Notes: generated by a model from the sequence alone, not told the origin. 64,000 bases of DNA from Gymnothorax reevesii (GCA_029721435.1 CM056583.1:78310620-78374619); one strand, 5' to 3'. Shown: positions 52,401 through 58,919, counted from the first letter of the stretch. Translations and numbers: made by a program.

Positions 52401-53004
52401 TCTCACTCTCTCTCACTCTCAGTCTCTCTCTCACCCACTGTTTGACTCAAGCACTCACGCTCATACAAACATACGCACAGATAATGAAATGACCATCACA
52501 TCAGACTTCACTCATACAAAACAATGAATAAATGACAGAATAAACAAAAACAAACACCCCAGACACACACTACATGATGATACGATGCTTAGGTGTTTAT
52601 ATGCAATATAGAAACCATACATACCTGAGCAGGAAAGGTAAGTAGGTCAAAGTTCATATGTGCATGCATTTAGATACATGTATATGATTGCAAGCGAGTG
52701 AGAACAAGCATGGTGTGCACATACGTGCGATTGTACTTCTCTGCTCCGTGTCCTTGCTTGAATTATTCTAGTTACATGTAATTAAACCGAGTCGACATGA
52801 TCAAAAAAACATTAATACCTGGTCCCATAGTCGATGACAACCCAGTCTTTCCCGGTTCCGGTGATGGCGTCGTGGTGCTGAAACAGGCCGAGATTGCGTC
52901 TGGCCTCAGTCAGTGATCTGTACATCTCCTGGGATGGAAAATCGCTCAGTTTTCCAGACTTCTGGACACTTGCCAAGGCCAGAGAGTACAAAATCTCAGC
53001 TGCC
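3213..53004 (-). CDS. man2a1: Golgi alpha-mannosidase II (GH38), partial gene, 11 internal exons
   Basis: Joined coding segments (transcription order): 53004-52819, 48182-48068, 47490-47423, 46175-46010, 44198-43965, 43369-43247, 42178-42064, 26566-26433, 8732-8591, 7183-7050, 3404-3213. Total 1609 bp, about 536 codons of a family that is usually near 1140 residues. All junctions are AG/GT and keep phase. Known role: a type II Golgi membrane glycosidase that trims two mannoses from GlcNAcMan5GlcNAc2 during complex N-glycan maturation, using a zinc ion. Visible signatures are HHDAITGT (zinc and catalytic site), [46 protein letters not shown] and SYPSLLSH. Features such as [19 protein letters not shown] and LNHPLIPM fit MAN2A1 better than its paralogue MAN2A2. 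N-terminal cytosolic tail, anchor and the first half of the catalytic domain are beyond the right edge; the last C-terminal residues are beyond the left edge. Confidence 0.93.
3405..7049. other. man2a1: man2a1 intron, 3.6 kb
   Basis: It holds one hairpin-ended repeat at 3851-4228, described separately. The remainder, including 4300-7000, is AT-rich unique-looking sequence with short A or T runs; I recognise no gene or RNA in it. Confidence 0.6.
3851..4228 (+). repeat. Hairpin-ended interspersed repeat, about 378 bp (copy 1)
   Basis: The left end starts with the arm GCTCCGCT (3851-3858). The right end is a hairpin in which the same arm (4195-4202) is followed by a short loop and its complement AGCGGAGC (4221-4228); TGAC and GTCA extend the stem inward. 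Just inside the hairpin is a run of gacagacggacggac (4140-4158). The same plan recurs at 9765, 18454 and 51155 with other sequences. No coding capacity is seen and I cannot assign a classified family. Confidence 0.65.
7050..7183 (-). CDS. man2a1: man2a1 exon ([21 protein letters not shown]...)
   Basis: 134 bp. It begins with the last two bases of a split Gly codon (acceptor TACTGTCAG before GT CAG TTA) and ends in phase 0 (GAT GAG before GTAGGT). The translation has [38 protein letters not shown] and then HQLDE. The block LMQDDNRGL is among the most conserved parts of class II alpha-mannosidases, and IQDNKITAN is the MAN2A1 form. Confidence 0.95.
7184..8590. other. man2a1: man2a1 intron, 1.4 kb
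   Basis: AT-rich sequence with no gene and no repeat that I can name. Short open frames on both strands around 7700-8010 have no recognisable protein features. Confidence 0.6.
8591..8732 (-). CDS. man2a1: man2a1 exon ([19 protein letters not shown]...)
   Basis: 142 bp. The acceptor AAATTTCAG precedes ATA CAG CCA; the donor is AAA AGC G followed by GTGAGC, leaving phase 1 that pairs with the GT of the next exon to make Gly. The translation reads [20 protein letters not shown] and [20 protein letters not shown] then VASLKSG. This matches the MAN2A1 segment [30 protein letters not shown] closely, with no disruption. Confidence 0.95.
8820..10333. mobile_element. Inverted-repeat DNA transposon, non-autonomous, about 1.5 kb
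   Basis: The left end is TACCGTATATGACCA followed by tttagtagcccgggcg; the right end, read as complement, is TACCGTATATGACCAAATAA then tcgcccg. The outer 15 bp are identical and the match continues with gaps for about 26 bp. TA at both outer edges would fit a TA target duplication. The motif gggcgtttaattgaac and relatives is repeated near both ends (8846-8890 and 10206-10250). No transposase frame is visible. A second repeat has inserted at 9765-10023. I do not assign a superfamily. Confidence 0.72.
9765..10023 (-). repeat. Hairpin-ended interspersed repeat, about 259 bp (copy 2, nested)
   Basis: The outer ends are TATGCCCCCGCC and GGCGGGGGCATA, a perfect 12-bp inverted pair. Read on the minus strand it starts with the arm TATGCCCCCGCC and ends with a hairpin ATGCCCCCTTTTATCTTGGG then AGGGCGGGGGCATA, preceded by a run of acggacggac-type repeats (9812-9841). 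This is the same plan as the copies at 3851, 18454 and 51155. It lies inside the 8820-10333 transposon and so inserted after it. Confidence 0.68.
12915..13098 (+). mobile_element. tRNA-derived SINE (degraded head, intact tail)
   Basis: A polymerase III B box is visible (GGTTCGGTTCC, 12975-12985), preceded by the region where an A box would lie, gcctaagcgcgcgc. It is followed by the tail tttgccgcatgtcttccccc and caaataaaggaaaaaaaatcccc, a phrase that I know from a common teleost SINE. It ends in an A-rich stretch (aatctttaaaaaaatcc). Position and A-rich 3' end give plus orientation. No tRNA fold is retained, so it is not a functional tRNA gene. Confidence 0.65.
17262..17331. repeat. (GT)n microsatellite
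   Basis: About 70 bp of alternating gt with scattered gc interruptions (gcgcgtgtgcacgtgcgtg). Purine-pyrimidine alternation makes it a Z-DNA candidate. Confidence 0.9.
18454..18891 (+). repeat. Hairpin-ended interspersed repeat, about 438 bp (copy 3)
   Basis: It begins with the arm TGTCCCCCGCC (18454-18464) and ends with a hairpin GTCCCCCG...CGGGGGAC (18863-18891) whose inner stem TCCGC/GCGG also pairs. Immediately before the hairpin is acgtacgaacggatgtacggacggac (18822-18846, mostly acgga-type units), and before that the phrase ggttcatgagatattgcg. It contains two diverged copies of a 147-bp unit (18516-18662 and 18663-18812). No coding capacity. Confidence 0.7.
18516..18812 (+). repeat. Two tandem copies of a ~147-bp unit
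   Basis: Copy one (18516-18662) and copy two (18663-18812) share aataaggtgaaggtcac, gactggtgtctgc, atgccccaatgtaggctgat and aacggttcatgagatat in the same order. Differences are scattered point changes plus a short insertion near the start of copy two. The unit is internal to the 18454-18891 repeat, whose other copies in the window lack the duplication. Confidence 0.8.
19964..20273 (+). mobile_element. Solo LTR, 310 bp, 4-bp target duplication
   Basis: The sequence runs from TGTAACGG to CGCCACA, the TG...CA ends of a long terminal repeat. It is flanked by ATAT on both sides (19960-19963 and 20274-20277), as expected for a 4-bp target duplication. It contains a polyadenylation signal AATAAA at 20226-20231 near its 3' end, giving plus orientation. 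No internal retroelement sequence or second LTR is nearby, so it is a recombined solo LTR. Its clade cannot be told from this alone. Confidence 0.72.
21925..23604. mobile_element. Harbinger-like non-autonomous element, split by an LTR
   Basis: The left end GGGCCCTATGTTAA (21925) and the right end, as complement GGGCTCTATCTTAG (ending 23604), form terminal repeats with AGA on both flanks (a 3-bp target duplication, a size used by PIF/Harbinger). The left half has the phrase accaatcagagtgacatctc and the right half caatgcacctgaccacacct, both of which I know from a very common teleost repeat of this kind. The middle, about 22344-23400, is foreign LTR-like DNA. No transposase or Myb-like frame remains. 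Confidence 0.6.
22344..23400 (+). mobile_element. LTR-like insertion (Gypsy-type?) within the Harbinger-like element
   Basis: About 1.06 kb starting TGTTATGATTCTC and ending CTTCA, with imperfect flanks AGAG (22340-22343) and AGAT (23401-23404). Composition is strongly T/C-rich with many ctg/tgt words (cttgtctcc, cctgtctggtctc, gactacgattttgtggattg), typical of teleost Gypsy LTRs. Frames in it (for example 23136-23417) encode hydrophobic but unrecognisable peptides and are taken as composition artefacts. The ends are approximate. Confidence 0.5.
26433..26566 (-). CDS. man2a1: man2a1 exon ([21 protein letters not shown]...)
   Basis: 134 bp. The acceptor TGTTCCAG precedes GC ATT GAG, completing a split Gly codon; the donor is TTC CAG followed by GTAAGG, phase 0. 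The translation [20 protein letters not shown] then [20 protein letters not shown] and NGFQ matches MAN2A1 ([15 protein letters not shown]...NREIAMKIS...RFYTDLNGYQ). The exon stands alone between the two largest introns. Confidence 0.95.
27043..27407. mobile_element. MITE, 365 bp, TGGTAACA ends, 6-bp target duplication
   Basis: The terminal repeats are TGGTAACACTTTACAATTAG at the left and the complement TGGTAACATTGTGCGATAAG at the right, followed inward by gggtaca and attaacattag on both sides, so the inverted match extends about 45 bp. TAGCAC flanks both ends (27037-27042 and 27408-27413). The GGTAACACTTTACAATAAGG end is familiar from abundant teleost MITEs. No coding sequence. Confidence 0.75.
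30841..31230. repeat. 15-bp minisatellite, about 26 units
   Basis: Units of the form CCCAGTCACAATACC alternate with ATCAGTCACAATACC, giving a 30-bp higher-order period over about 390 bp. One unit carries an extra base near 30950. As the unit is a multiple of three without stops in several frames, it opens long frames on both strands (up to 189 codons); this is a composition effect, not evidence for a protein. There are no spacers, so it is not a CRISPR array. Confidence 0.92.
31480..32226 (+). mobile_element. Non-autonomous DNA transposon interrupted by a SINE
   Basis: The left part (31480-31600) starts TACAGTGCGGAGAAAAAGTA and continues with ttggcagcaacaaatgcaat and actggcaacgagtctttt. The right part (about 32100-32226) has ggtgccattactttttgaaa and tagggccaggcaggattaga. 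I know both halves from a common fish transposon with an 'agtgc..gaaaaagtattagcc' terminus. A 5S-SINE sits between them. The right terminus is not clear, so the end coordinate is approximate. Confidence 0.55.
31605..32076 (+). mobile_element. 5S rRNA-derived SINE (SINE3 class)
   Basis: The head resembles 5S rRNA: gccatacc at 31605, then gaagctaagcagg (box A region), tggttagtacttgggtggga (box C region) and gaccacctgggaa. It is followed by a SINE body with gaatgagaccccgtctttcg and gaggcgttaaaccgaggtcc, and ends with caatgggacttccctggcta then aataaaaataataaac. The 5S part is diverged and truncated at its 5' and 3' ends, so this is a retroposon, not an rRNA gene. The tail suggests mobilisation by a CR1/L2-type LINE (inference). 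Confidence 0.85.
33145..33420 (+). pseudogene. Tc1/mariner transposase remnant (HTH region)
   Basis: One frame gives [20 protein letters not shown], a first helix-turn-helix. Downstream another frame gives ADGHLVR, a stop, then [20 protein letters not shown] and PEVISTMK, which matches the second, paired-like HTH of Tc1-type transposases (pattern D.RHLVR..R.D....AAKI..ELN). The stop and the frame change show that it is dead. I could not find matching terminal inverted repeats, so only this fragment is claimed. Confidence 0.6.
34357..34395. repeat. (CA)n microsatellite
   Basis: About 39 bp of uninterrupted ca, followed by an impure acgcacgtacacac tail to about 34440. Confidence 0.92.
39585..40805. 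mobile_element. Putative foldback transposable element, 1.2 kb
   Basis: Each end is a small perfect hairpin: GTCCGTCA-TTG-TGACGGAC at 39585-39603 and ATCCGTC-GAT-GACGGAT at 40789-40805. Close to both is a further ATTCCGTCA (39633 and 40763); ATCCGTCATTGTAA is at 39638-39652. Inside lies a long imperfect inverted duplication (40121-40660). I see no transposase. The boundaries are inferred from the hairpins, and no target duplication was established. Confidence 0.5.
40121..40660. repeat. Long imperfect inverted duplication
   Basis: The left arm, about 40121-40385, pairs with the right arm, about 40410-40660. Matching blocks by eye include gcattcggc with gccgaatgc, and gcaattagcctattcaat with the complement of attgaataattgc. 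A 54-nt core (gattatgactcaggaattct... against the complement of the right arm) is identical at 42 of 54 positions. The centre is near 40395, with a short atttaaacaatttaaac loop. Transcription across it would give a hairpin RNA. Confidence 0.75.
41693..41858. mobile_element. Small hAT-like MITE, 166 bp
   Basis: The terminal repeats AGTGGTCTCCAACCCTGTTC then CTGGAG (41693-41718) and the complement at 41833-41858 differ at one of 26 positions. This 'gtctccaaccctgttcctgg' terminus is typical of short fish hAT-derived MITEs. An 8-bp target duplication is not clearly preserved. Confidence 0.75.
42064..42178 (-). CDS. man2a1: man2a1 exon ([15 protein letters not shown]...)
   Basis: 115 bp, phase 0 at the start (CCTTCAG before ACT TAT) and phase 1 at the end (GCG CAA G followed by GTAAGT). 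The translation [20 protein letters not shown] then [19 protein letters not shown] corresponds to MAN2A1 YTTPPFVRVTHGRIYSEV...DHVTHRVRLYHIQG. The final G joins the next exon to give Gly before IEGQS. Confidence 0.94.
42385..42665 (+). repeat. Degraded interspersed repeat, LINE-derived type
   Basis: Recognisable phrases in order are ctggagtctatcccacc, caatccatcgcagagcacac, attcactcaagcactc, gggcaattcagtctc and ggggagaacatgcaaactta. These are diverged versions of a widespread teleost repeat (cagtccatcgcagggcacac ... ggggagaacatgcaaactcc). The end positions are uncertain. Confidence 0.55.
42735..43184. mobile_element. piggyBac-like MITE, 450 bp, TTAA flanks
   Basis: TTAA at 42731-42734 and 43185-43188 flank CCCTTTCGAACCC at the left and, as complement, CCCTTTGACACCC at the right. 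This is a TTAA-specific insertion with CCC-starting ends. The interior 42825-42950 (gggccggtgcgggtgcaggc, then tttcattccagc and ctactaatcaagatctt) resembles one arm of a hAT-type MITE, suggesting a nested insertion. No transposase. Confidence 0.58.
43247..43369 (-). CDS. man2a1: man2a1 exon (...[20 protein letters not shown]...)
   Basis: 123 bp, 41 codons, phase 0 at both ends (CTTTCAG before AAA ATT; GCC AAG followed by GTATGT). The translation starts [20 protein letters not shown] and contains [20 protein letters not shown]. The [12 protein letters not shown] block is diagnostic of Golgi alpha-mannosidase II enzymes. Confidence 0.95.
43370..43964. other. man2a1: man2a1 intron, 0.6 kb
   Basis: Short AT-rich intron with a T run at 43537-43548. 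Nothing else is recognised. Confidence 0.6.
43965..44198 (-). CDS. man2a1: man2a1 exon ([21 protein letters not shown]...)
   Basis: 234 bp, 78 codons, phase 0 at both ends (TCCGCAG before CTG TCC; ATG GAG followed by GTGAGC). The translation starts [17 protein letters not shown] and ends SPTSGIME. It corresponds to the MAN2A1 beta-domain segment ISFRAHIPPLGLKVYKI...FDQTGLMKQ. This is the most diverged exon relative to what I recall of the human protein, as is usual for this linker-rich part, but there is no disruption. Confidence 0.92.
44199..46009. other. man2a1: man2a1 intron, 1.8 kb
   Basis: No repeat or gene that I can name. Around 45690-45840 the words gcatatatgcg and cgcatatgtgtg recur, but not as a clean tandem array. 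Confidence 0.55.
46010..46175 (-). CDS. man2a1: man2a1 exon ([22 protein letters not shown]...)
   Basis: 166 bp. It starts with one base completing AG|G (Arg) after acceptor TGTGTCAG and ends in phase 0 (TTC CAG followed by GTACTG). The translation [20 protein letters not shown] then [20 protein letters not shown] and [15 protein letters not shown] matches MAN2A1 YLVVYNPLEQDRISLVSVYVSS...VQVSAVW. Confidence 0.95.
46176..47422. other. man2a1: man2a1 intron, 1.2 kb
   Basis: Unique-looking AT-rich sequence. No repeat or gene is recognised. Confidence 0.55.
47423..47490 (-). CDS. man2a1: man2a1 small exon ([19 protein letters not shown]...)
   Basis: 68 bp, the shortest exon in the set. The acceptor is TCTCCAAAG before GAT GAC; the donor is CCG AG followed by GTAAAA, phase 2. 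The translation [20 protein letters not shown] then KPR fits MAN2A1 (SQDSLPQKNIIRLSAEPR). Phases fit both neighbours, so it is not a fortuitous match. Confidence 0.9.
47491..48067. other. man2a1: man2a1 intron, 0.6 kb
   Basis: No repeat or gene is seen. Confidence 0.55.
48068..48182 (-). CDS. man2a1: man2a1 exon ([21 protein letters not shown]...)
   Basis: 115 bp. The first base completes the Arg codon AG|G of YGTR; the acceptor is CTTTTCAG. It ends in phase 0 (CAA ATG followed by GTGAGT). The translation [20 protein letters not shown] then [18 protein letters not shown] corresponds to MAN2A1 RLFHSLMVLEKIIGNSAFLL...LKDKLTYDS. Confidence 0.93.
49020..49708 (+). mobile_element. L2-type LINE, 5'-truncated, end of ORF2 plus 3' tail
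   Basis: The plus strand encodes the C-terminal end of a LINE reverse-transcriptase protein in one frame up to 49306: [20 protein letters not shown] then [20 protein letters not shown] and [18 protein letters not shown], ending [13 protein letters not shown] and a stop. This HP.H..F..LPSG.RY...RT....NSFFP.A...LN signature is that of vertebrate L2-like elements. The 3' tail ends acacacttgaacttgaa. An A/T-dinucleotide run has expanded inside the tail. Dead by truncation. Confidence 0.78.
49413..49472. repeat. (TA)n(CA)n compound microsatellite
   Basis: About 46 bp of ta followed by about 15 bp of ca, within the LINE tail. Confidence 0.92.
50962..51145. mobile_element. Degraded hAT-like MITE
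   Basis: The left end catgttccccaaatcatggt then cctctagggcc pairs with the right-end complement cagggctccccaagtttggc then cctaaaa, and inner gctggttttc pairs with gaaaaccag. The terminal repeats are diverged, so this is an old copy. Confidence 0.5.
51155..51505 (-). repeat. Hairpin-ended interspersed repeat, about 351 bp (copy 4)
   Basis: At 51155-51184 there is a perfect 12-bp stem, ATATCCCCGAAA and TTTCGGGGATAT, around a 6-base loop. The other end (51498-51505) carries GGGGATAT, that is the arm ATATCCCC read on the minus strand. The motif gagttatcgcgctaac lies inside the hairpin side (51234-51249, minus strand), recalling gagatattgcgttaac in copy 3. A separate palindrome GCTGTCGGCCGCCGACAGC follows at 51513-51531 and may be the true outer end. 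Confidence 0.62.
52819..53004 (-). CDS. man2a1: man2a1 exon with the HHDAITGT active-site motif
   Basis: 186 bp. The acceptor is TGTTCCAG before G GCA GCT GAG; the donor is GGG ACC AG followed by GTATTA, phase 2. The translation [20 protein letters not shown] ... [20 protein letters not shown] then [13 protein letters not shown] matches MAN2A1 RAAEILYYFAL...[32 protein letters not shown]. In the family the second His of HHD ligates the catalytic zinc and the Asp lines the site. The catalytic nucleophile Asp lies in an upstream exon not in the window. Confidence 0.96.
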
Positions 53005-56000
53005 CTGGAACAGAGAGCAGAACACAGACATGAAGCTCAGGATCTACAGAAAACCTCCGGGAATAACCACATGGAAATACTTATAAAATCAACACTGAAA
53101 CAGACTAATGCTATCTTTTTCCATTTATTGGTCTTAAAGCAAAAATTCAAAGGTAGCAAACGTCTGTTCAACTCATAACAAGGAACATTCAACTGTCAGA
53201 GATACAGTGAAGCAGCAGATTAGTAGTGAGGTGGGCCAAAATATGGTTGAAATGAAAAGGATGGTAGCTCTTAAGGGACAGGATCGGCAACCAAAAAAAA
53301 TTGTGGTTTACGATAAAATTGTAATGTTGAGAATGATTACCATATTCTCATTATAGTGCACTCAGCCAGAATGGGAGTCTCAATGAGAGTGACAGGTGCA
53401 TGGCAAGGCAAAGATGACCAACAAATTGAAGTCATTTCAGACGGTAAAATTAAGAAACCTGTTCACCAACTACACCTATTCTGAAAAAAAAAGCATCTGA
53501 CCTCTCATTTAAAATAGACCAGACATCAGACATTTTATAAGGATCATTTTCAATTTGAGTAAATGAGCGTGGTTTGAATACTGAGACGAAAGCAGACGGG
53601 AAGGCGTAACACCTCAGTTGGCTTCAGAGAAACTGCAAGTGTGAAGCCGTGTGGCTCTGTTTGCCTTCATTTACATGCTGAATCATAGCAGCACCCCAAA
53701 TGGAACAAAATCAGACTAATTAAAGTTATAAAATGCTAAGCTAATCATGAAATTATTAGCATAAAATACTACGCCTGCAAATTTGCATCCACCAAATATT
53801 TTCACTGGAGTCTTTCAATTGTTTTAATGATAACTGGTGAAATTACATAGCTAATGTATTTCTGGGAAGTGAATTCTCATTAATTCACACACATAATTCG
53901 CTCTTTATCTCATATGAACAGTCCTTTGAGTGGAGTCAATTCTGTCCAAGATATCTTGGATTAAGGGAAAAGACAATATCAATGATCAAAGATGATTCCT
54001 CCCAATCAGAATTTTCTCAAACTAACTTTTCACCAGCATACTGCCTGAACACATCTCATGAAAAAGCCTAAAAAATTCAATGATCCTGGTGGTCGGGATG
54101 GTGGTGTCTCAAACAATCTTAAATAATTACGAGTTTGTGCATGGATGTACAATATGAGCAAAGTTTTGCTTCTCTTCTGCAATGTGGAGCAACACTAATG
54201 TGAGCAGACTGCAAAAAATGGCTCCCAGCACCGGCCTTCTGTTAGTGTACTAGTTCAGTGAGTGAGTAAAACATGGTCACACATATTTAAACTCAGCACA
54301 TCTTGACACAATACAATAATCTTTGGGTTACGAATGGTAATTGACATTTCTGCGCATCCTTCAGACAACCTGCATAAAAAGCTATATTCTTTATTTCAGT
54401 GTCTTTTCATGTCATTGATGACCTGCACTTTTTGTGAATAACATTTTCAAAATTGTTCACATTTATTTCCAAGAACGTTAACTCAATGATCCCCGCAGTA
54501 CAATTTTCTGTTCTACAGAATGCATGTTGTTTGAGACAGAACAGTGACTGCTGTCTCCTATAAGGAGATTAAATTCATCCTGGGGTTACACTGGAAATCT
54601 GCTTAGTAACAGTAACGGAGTAACCTATACAGCATTTCTATCACTCAGAGTGGAAATGCCCTTCGTTTCTGTCCCACAATACTTATCCAGTGTCCTCCTA
54701 AATCCTGTTTGCTCCTCATTAAAGAAAAGGGGTTCACTCTAAGTCGATAAGTGCAGTTGAATTAGTCAGTTAACTCGGCCAAATGTGCCATTCATACAGT
54801 AATGGATCGTGACCGCCTCACACAAAAACATATCCACGACGATTCACGCTCAAAAACAAAGGCAGTGAGAGGACGACAGCACAATGTCACGGGGGCCTAA
54901 AAGCCATGGTTCCTGATATAGCTCAAGTTGCCACAAACTTAACAGGATGTTTCATGAGAACCCAGTTACCAGAACACCAAAAACAATGACAGATTAGCAA
55001 CCCGTCCCGGACAGAAACACTGTCCCTTCAAAGTCCCATCAATTAAATAAATTAAATGGCATCAGAAAAAAAATCAATTGGGATTTCAGTCAGACAATTT
55101 ATTAATAAGCAGTTTGTCTGAAAATGCTAGAGATAATATAATTTGCAATAAGTGAGAATTGAATGGCTGTTAAGGTTGTAAGGGTATGTGTCTAATGGAT
55201 TGACAATGACACTGTAGTATTCTTTGGTAGATAAGAGACACCAAATCTTCTTATTTGTAAGCATATTTTCAATAAAAAAAGAAATACTTACATATACAAC
55301 ATAATTTATTTGCACTTCCACTGTGCCAGATCTGGAGATATGATACATTTGTTGCACAATAAAGACTTAACAAGTGAAAACGACATTTTTGGCATCAGTA
55401 TTTCATTCTGGACCAGCGCCAGCCAATCACTATCCAGGTCACACAGCCAACCACACTACTTTCATCAAATGGAGTATAGAACAACATTATATACACAATC
55501 CAGAAATATACTGGATAATACTGCATTTACTCAATAGAAAACATTATTCTATAATACAGTCTCACTGTAGTCAGTGCCCTGTGTTATAGATTGAATGCAT
55601 ACGAAAAATGAAAATGCATTACTGGGCATTTAGAGCTTTGCTGCACTCCACCGTCAGTTAAGTAACCTCAGGCACAGGCAAACCTTCATAAAGTATCAAA
55701 TGAGAGAATGCAGCCAGAGTACAGGATGCACCCGCAGGAAAAAACACTTCAGCCCCCACAGAGCACGATATCAATCCTTATTCAATAAAGATGCCTTGTT
55801 TATACCTTCAACAACTTGCTATATCTCATGGAGCTGCCCAGGGTGAAAAAAATGACCTGGGGGTGGGGGGGATGAAATCATATTATTTTCCGCTTAAGGG
55901 TATGAAAGGTTGTAACATGGTGTAAAATGGGTCACGACAGTTAATACGAAATTTAAAATATCTGGCCTATCTTCCCTTACCTGTTATGAAAATGAAAATG

Positions 56001-56571
56001 TAGTTTTATGTGTTTATGGCACATATTTTTTATTTTCTAATGTGCTGTTTGAGGCACTGTATCAGAAACAAACAAAATTTGTATATTCATCCATATTTTG
56101 GAAGTGCTGCAATGCCTTGACAATGTACTTTCTTTCAGTATCAGGTCATTTCAATTTCAGGTCATTTCATTTCAATAGGGGAGGATTGAACTGGATGGAA
56201 AATGCTTCTCCAAGAAATCACTAAAATACGATGAGTTACCAAGGGGTGGTGCAGCAGCCATTGAACCGATGAGAAAAGAGCAACCAAATCCTGCCACTAT
56301 GGAGTTCTTACAATGACGGTTGGCAAAAGACGCATCAGATACAACGATATGCTAACCAAAGACAACAGCGTATTCTAAGCGCAAAGAACTGTGGGGCTCA
56401 ATGTGACTAAATTACCGTGTTTCAGTGGTCCTGAATTTACGATCCCTCTTTTTGGAAAAATAAATCAAAATAATTGTCGCAAAAAAAAAAGGAAAATATG
56501 CAAATTCTTTTGAAGGAGAGGGAAAGGAATGGCTCGCGATCTGAAGCAGTCACATCATCAATAAACATCAG

Positions 56572-57663
56572 TCATCCAGCTCCTTGGGCTGTCATACATG
56601 CCCAAGCCTCAGCACTACCCCCACCAAGTTTCGATGTCGTGTGCTTCGGGTCACGAGCCGTTCCTTCCCCTCTCCACACTCCCCTCCTCTCGTTATTCTG
56701 GTGGAAGTTAACCCTTAAAGCGCCAAAGGCAGCATTTTCCGCTCGCTGATGCAATAGATAAAACCAAAGCTTATGAAAACTTATGAGTCGCCGCATGACA
56801 GGTTTTCAAAAGCTCAAGATAAATACATTTTTTAAGCGTTTGAAAAATGATTTTGGCGCCCTAAGTGTTCATTCTGGTTTCATCCGTTAAAAGAATCTTG
56901 CCTTTTTCAGATGTTTACTGGTAACGTCTAATTTGGCATTTCTGTTCGTAGGTGTTACGAGTAACTCTGATAAACCCTCTGAATTTCCATTCACATACAT
57001 CACTTGAGTGTAGACTTCGATAATGAAGTGCCTAACCGCCTCCAGAGAGCTCATGACTTGACTTGATGTCGTGAATGGGGTTTTCTTCTCCAGGGTCAAA
57101 ATTCTGCGATCGACCACTTCAGTTGTTTTCCAAGGTTGTCCAGGGCTTTTGGTGATGCAGAGCTCGTCACTGCATTCCTTTTTTCATGAATGTTGGCTTG
57201 GCAACTTAAAGTTTCCGCAATCTCTCTGATAGGCTGCTTTTGTTTATTTTTTCAGCCAAATGAAGGCCTCTTCCTCTTGCATCAACACCACCACTGACCA
57301 CATATTGAGCCTCCCACGAACAGCAACTGAATGCAATTTGAACAAATAGAATCAACTTAAGACTGTTTATCAGCTTAATTTGTCATAAAATAACGACAGA
57401 ACAGGCCACACCAGGCCGTGAAGCGGCTGATCACTCGACTATACGATTACTTTTGAGACTCTGGAAATGAAGGGACTATGTATAAAAAAGGTAGTAATAA
57501 CTGCATGGCTAATATGGTATTTTTGTTAAACCCCTTGAATTGAAGCTGAAAATCCAATCTTCAGTTACAGCTTGATTGCTTCATTTCAAATCCATTGCAG
57601 TGCTGTACAGAGGGCAAAATGACAAAAATTGCATCACTGTCCAAATATTTATGGGTTCGAATG
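56572..57663 (-). pseudogene. Tc1 transposon remnant with decayed transposase
   Basis: On the minus strand the frame 57117-56887 gives VDRRILTLEKKTPFTTSSQV (the second HTH region of Tc1 transposases) and, near its end, KHLKKARFF. The frame 56796-56572 gives VNFHQNNERRGVWRGEGTAR then DPKHTTSKLGGGSAEAWACM, matching the DDE-domain segment W.R.GT..DPKHTT...HGGGS.M.W.CM. There are frameshifts between them. The right side ends cactgtccaaatatttatgg (57626-57653), the usual Tc1 terminus. The left terminus was not found. Confidence 0.78.
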
Positions 57664-58831
57664 CATATTCCATCCCAGCAATTGTAAATGAAGCTACTCA
57701 ATTCACTCTTTTTTACTGGCAAATAAATTTGAACTGCATATATTGAAATACTGTATTTTGGTACACAAAAAACTTTATATTTCACACACGAGAATGAAAA
57801 GCATATTGGCTAAGCCATCAAAATAAAATATAATAATGCGCTGCAGGCTTCACCATTTCTGAAAAGGCCTTTTATGCTCGGGAACTGCACTGTTTAGAGA
57901 GGCATTTCTCTCAATGAGATGCTGCCCAGCTGTGAGGAAGTGAGAGCCAGAATCTGCCTTTGACATTAATGCACAATGACTGTCCTACGACAATTTCCAG
58001 GCATAATCAACATGCTCTATTCAAATACATGCTGAGGTTCACCAACAGGTACTGTGTATTGTGGAGATAACCCTGCGTGTGCTTCATAAAAATAACCCAG
58101 CACAGTGCTCCTGAGGGAGAGTACATCTTTTGCGCTCCGCACCCCTCCCATCTCCTACAGAGCTTTTCTATCTAATGAGAAAACCATGCAACCTACAAGG
58201 AACAGACATATTCTGGAGCAATCACGACTCGAAGCACATAGACGCACATTCTTTTGCTGCATCCTAATAACTGAAATAGTTACACGATTATTATTAACTT
58301 TTTTCTTGACAATTTAATCATGTGAACCCAACATAAAATATCTTCACTGTAAATACCTTCATTTTATTTAGTTTTTTTTTTTTTTTGAGAAGAGCGAGTG
58401 CTGATGTAATCCAAGGCAACTATAGATCATCACTGTAAATGCACTTATATTGCAGATAGCTTTTTCTAAGGTCAGATATGGACTGTGTATATATGCTCAT
58501 GACCTCATACAGCTCATCAAGAATGCCATCGGTTGAAAAGCACAATTTGAAATGCAAATCCATGTAAAAAAATTTTGTATATAATTATCAGGCACTGACA
58601 AAGAGAATGAAGCTCTCTGATGTCAAAAAGTCATAAATGTGATATTTGTTGTGATTTATAAATCTCTCTTTTACTGAAAGATTTTTGACATTTGCTCCCA
58701 GCCTGAAATGTCAGCTTGTTCCCTCATGCAGACGTAAAGTCAATGATCATTGGACAGATGATGAAAACACAACAGACTGTGAAATGCATCTAAGTTCAAC
58801 AATCAAAAAATAAATAAATGAATAAATTTTG

Positions 58832-58856
58832 TACATATACATATACATAAATATAC

Positions 58857-58905
<49 letters not shown>

Positions 58906-58919
58906 GTGTGTATATATAT
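58832..58919. repeat. (TA)n-rich microsatellite
   Basis: Interrupted ta/catata run of about 88 bp directly abutting the left end of the Tc1 element at 58923. Tc1 elements insert at TA, so the array may have offered the target. Confidence 0.9.

Larger units (their letters stand above)
48183..52818. other. man2a1: man2a1 intron, 4.6 kb
   Basis: It contains an L2-type LINE 3' end with an internal TA/CA microsatellite (49020-49708), a hAT-like MITE (50962-51145) and a hairpin-ended repeat (51155-51505). A TC-rich run lies at about 52370-52435. 48183-49019 and 49709-50961 show no recognisable gene. Confidence 0.6.
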
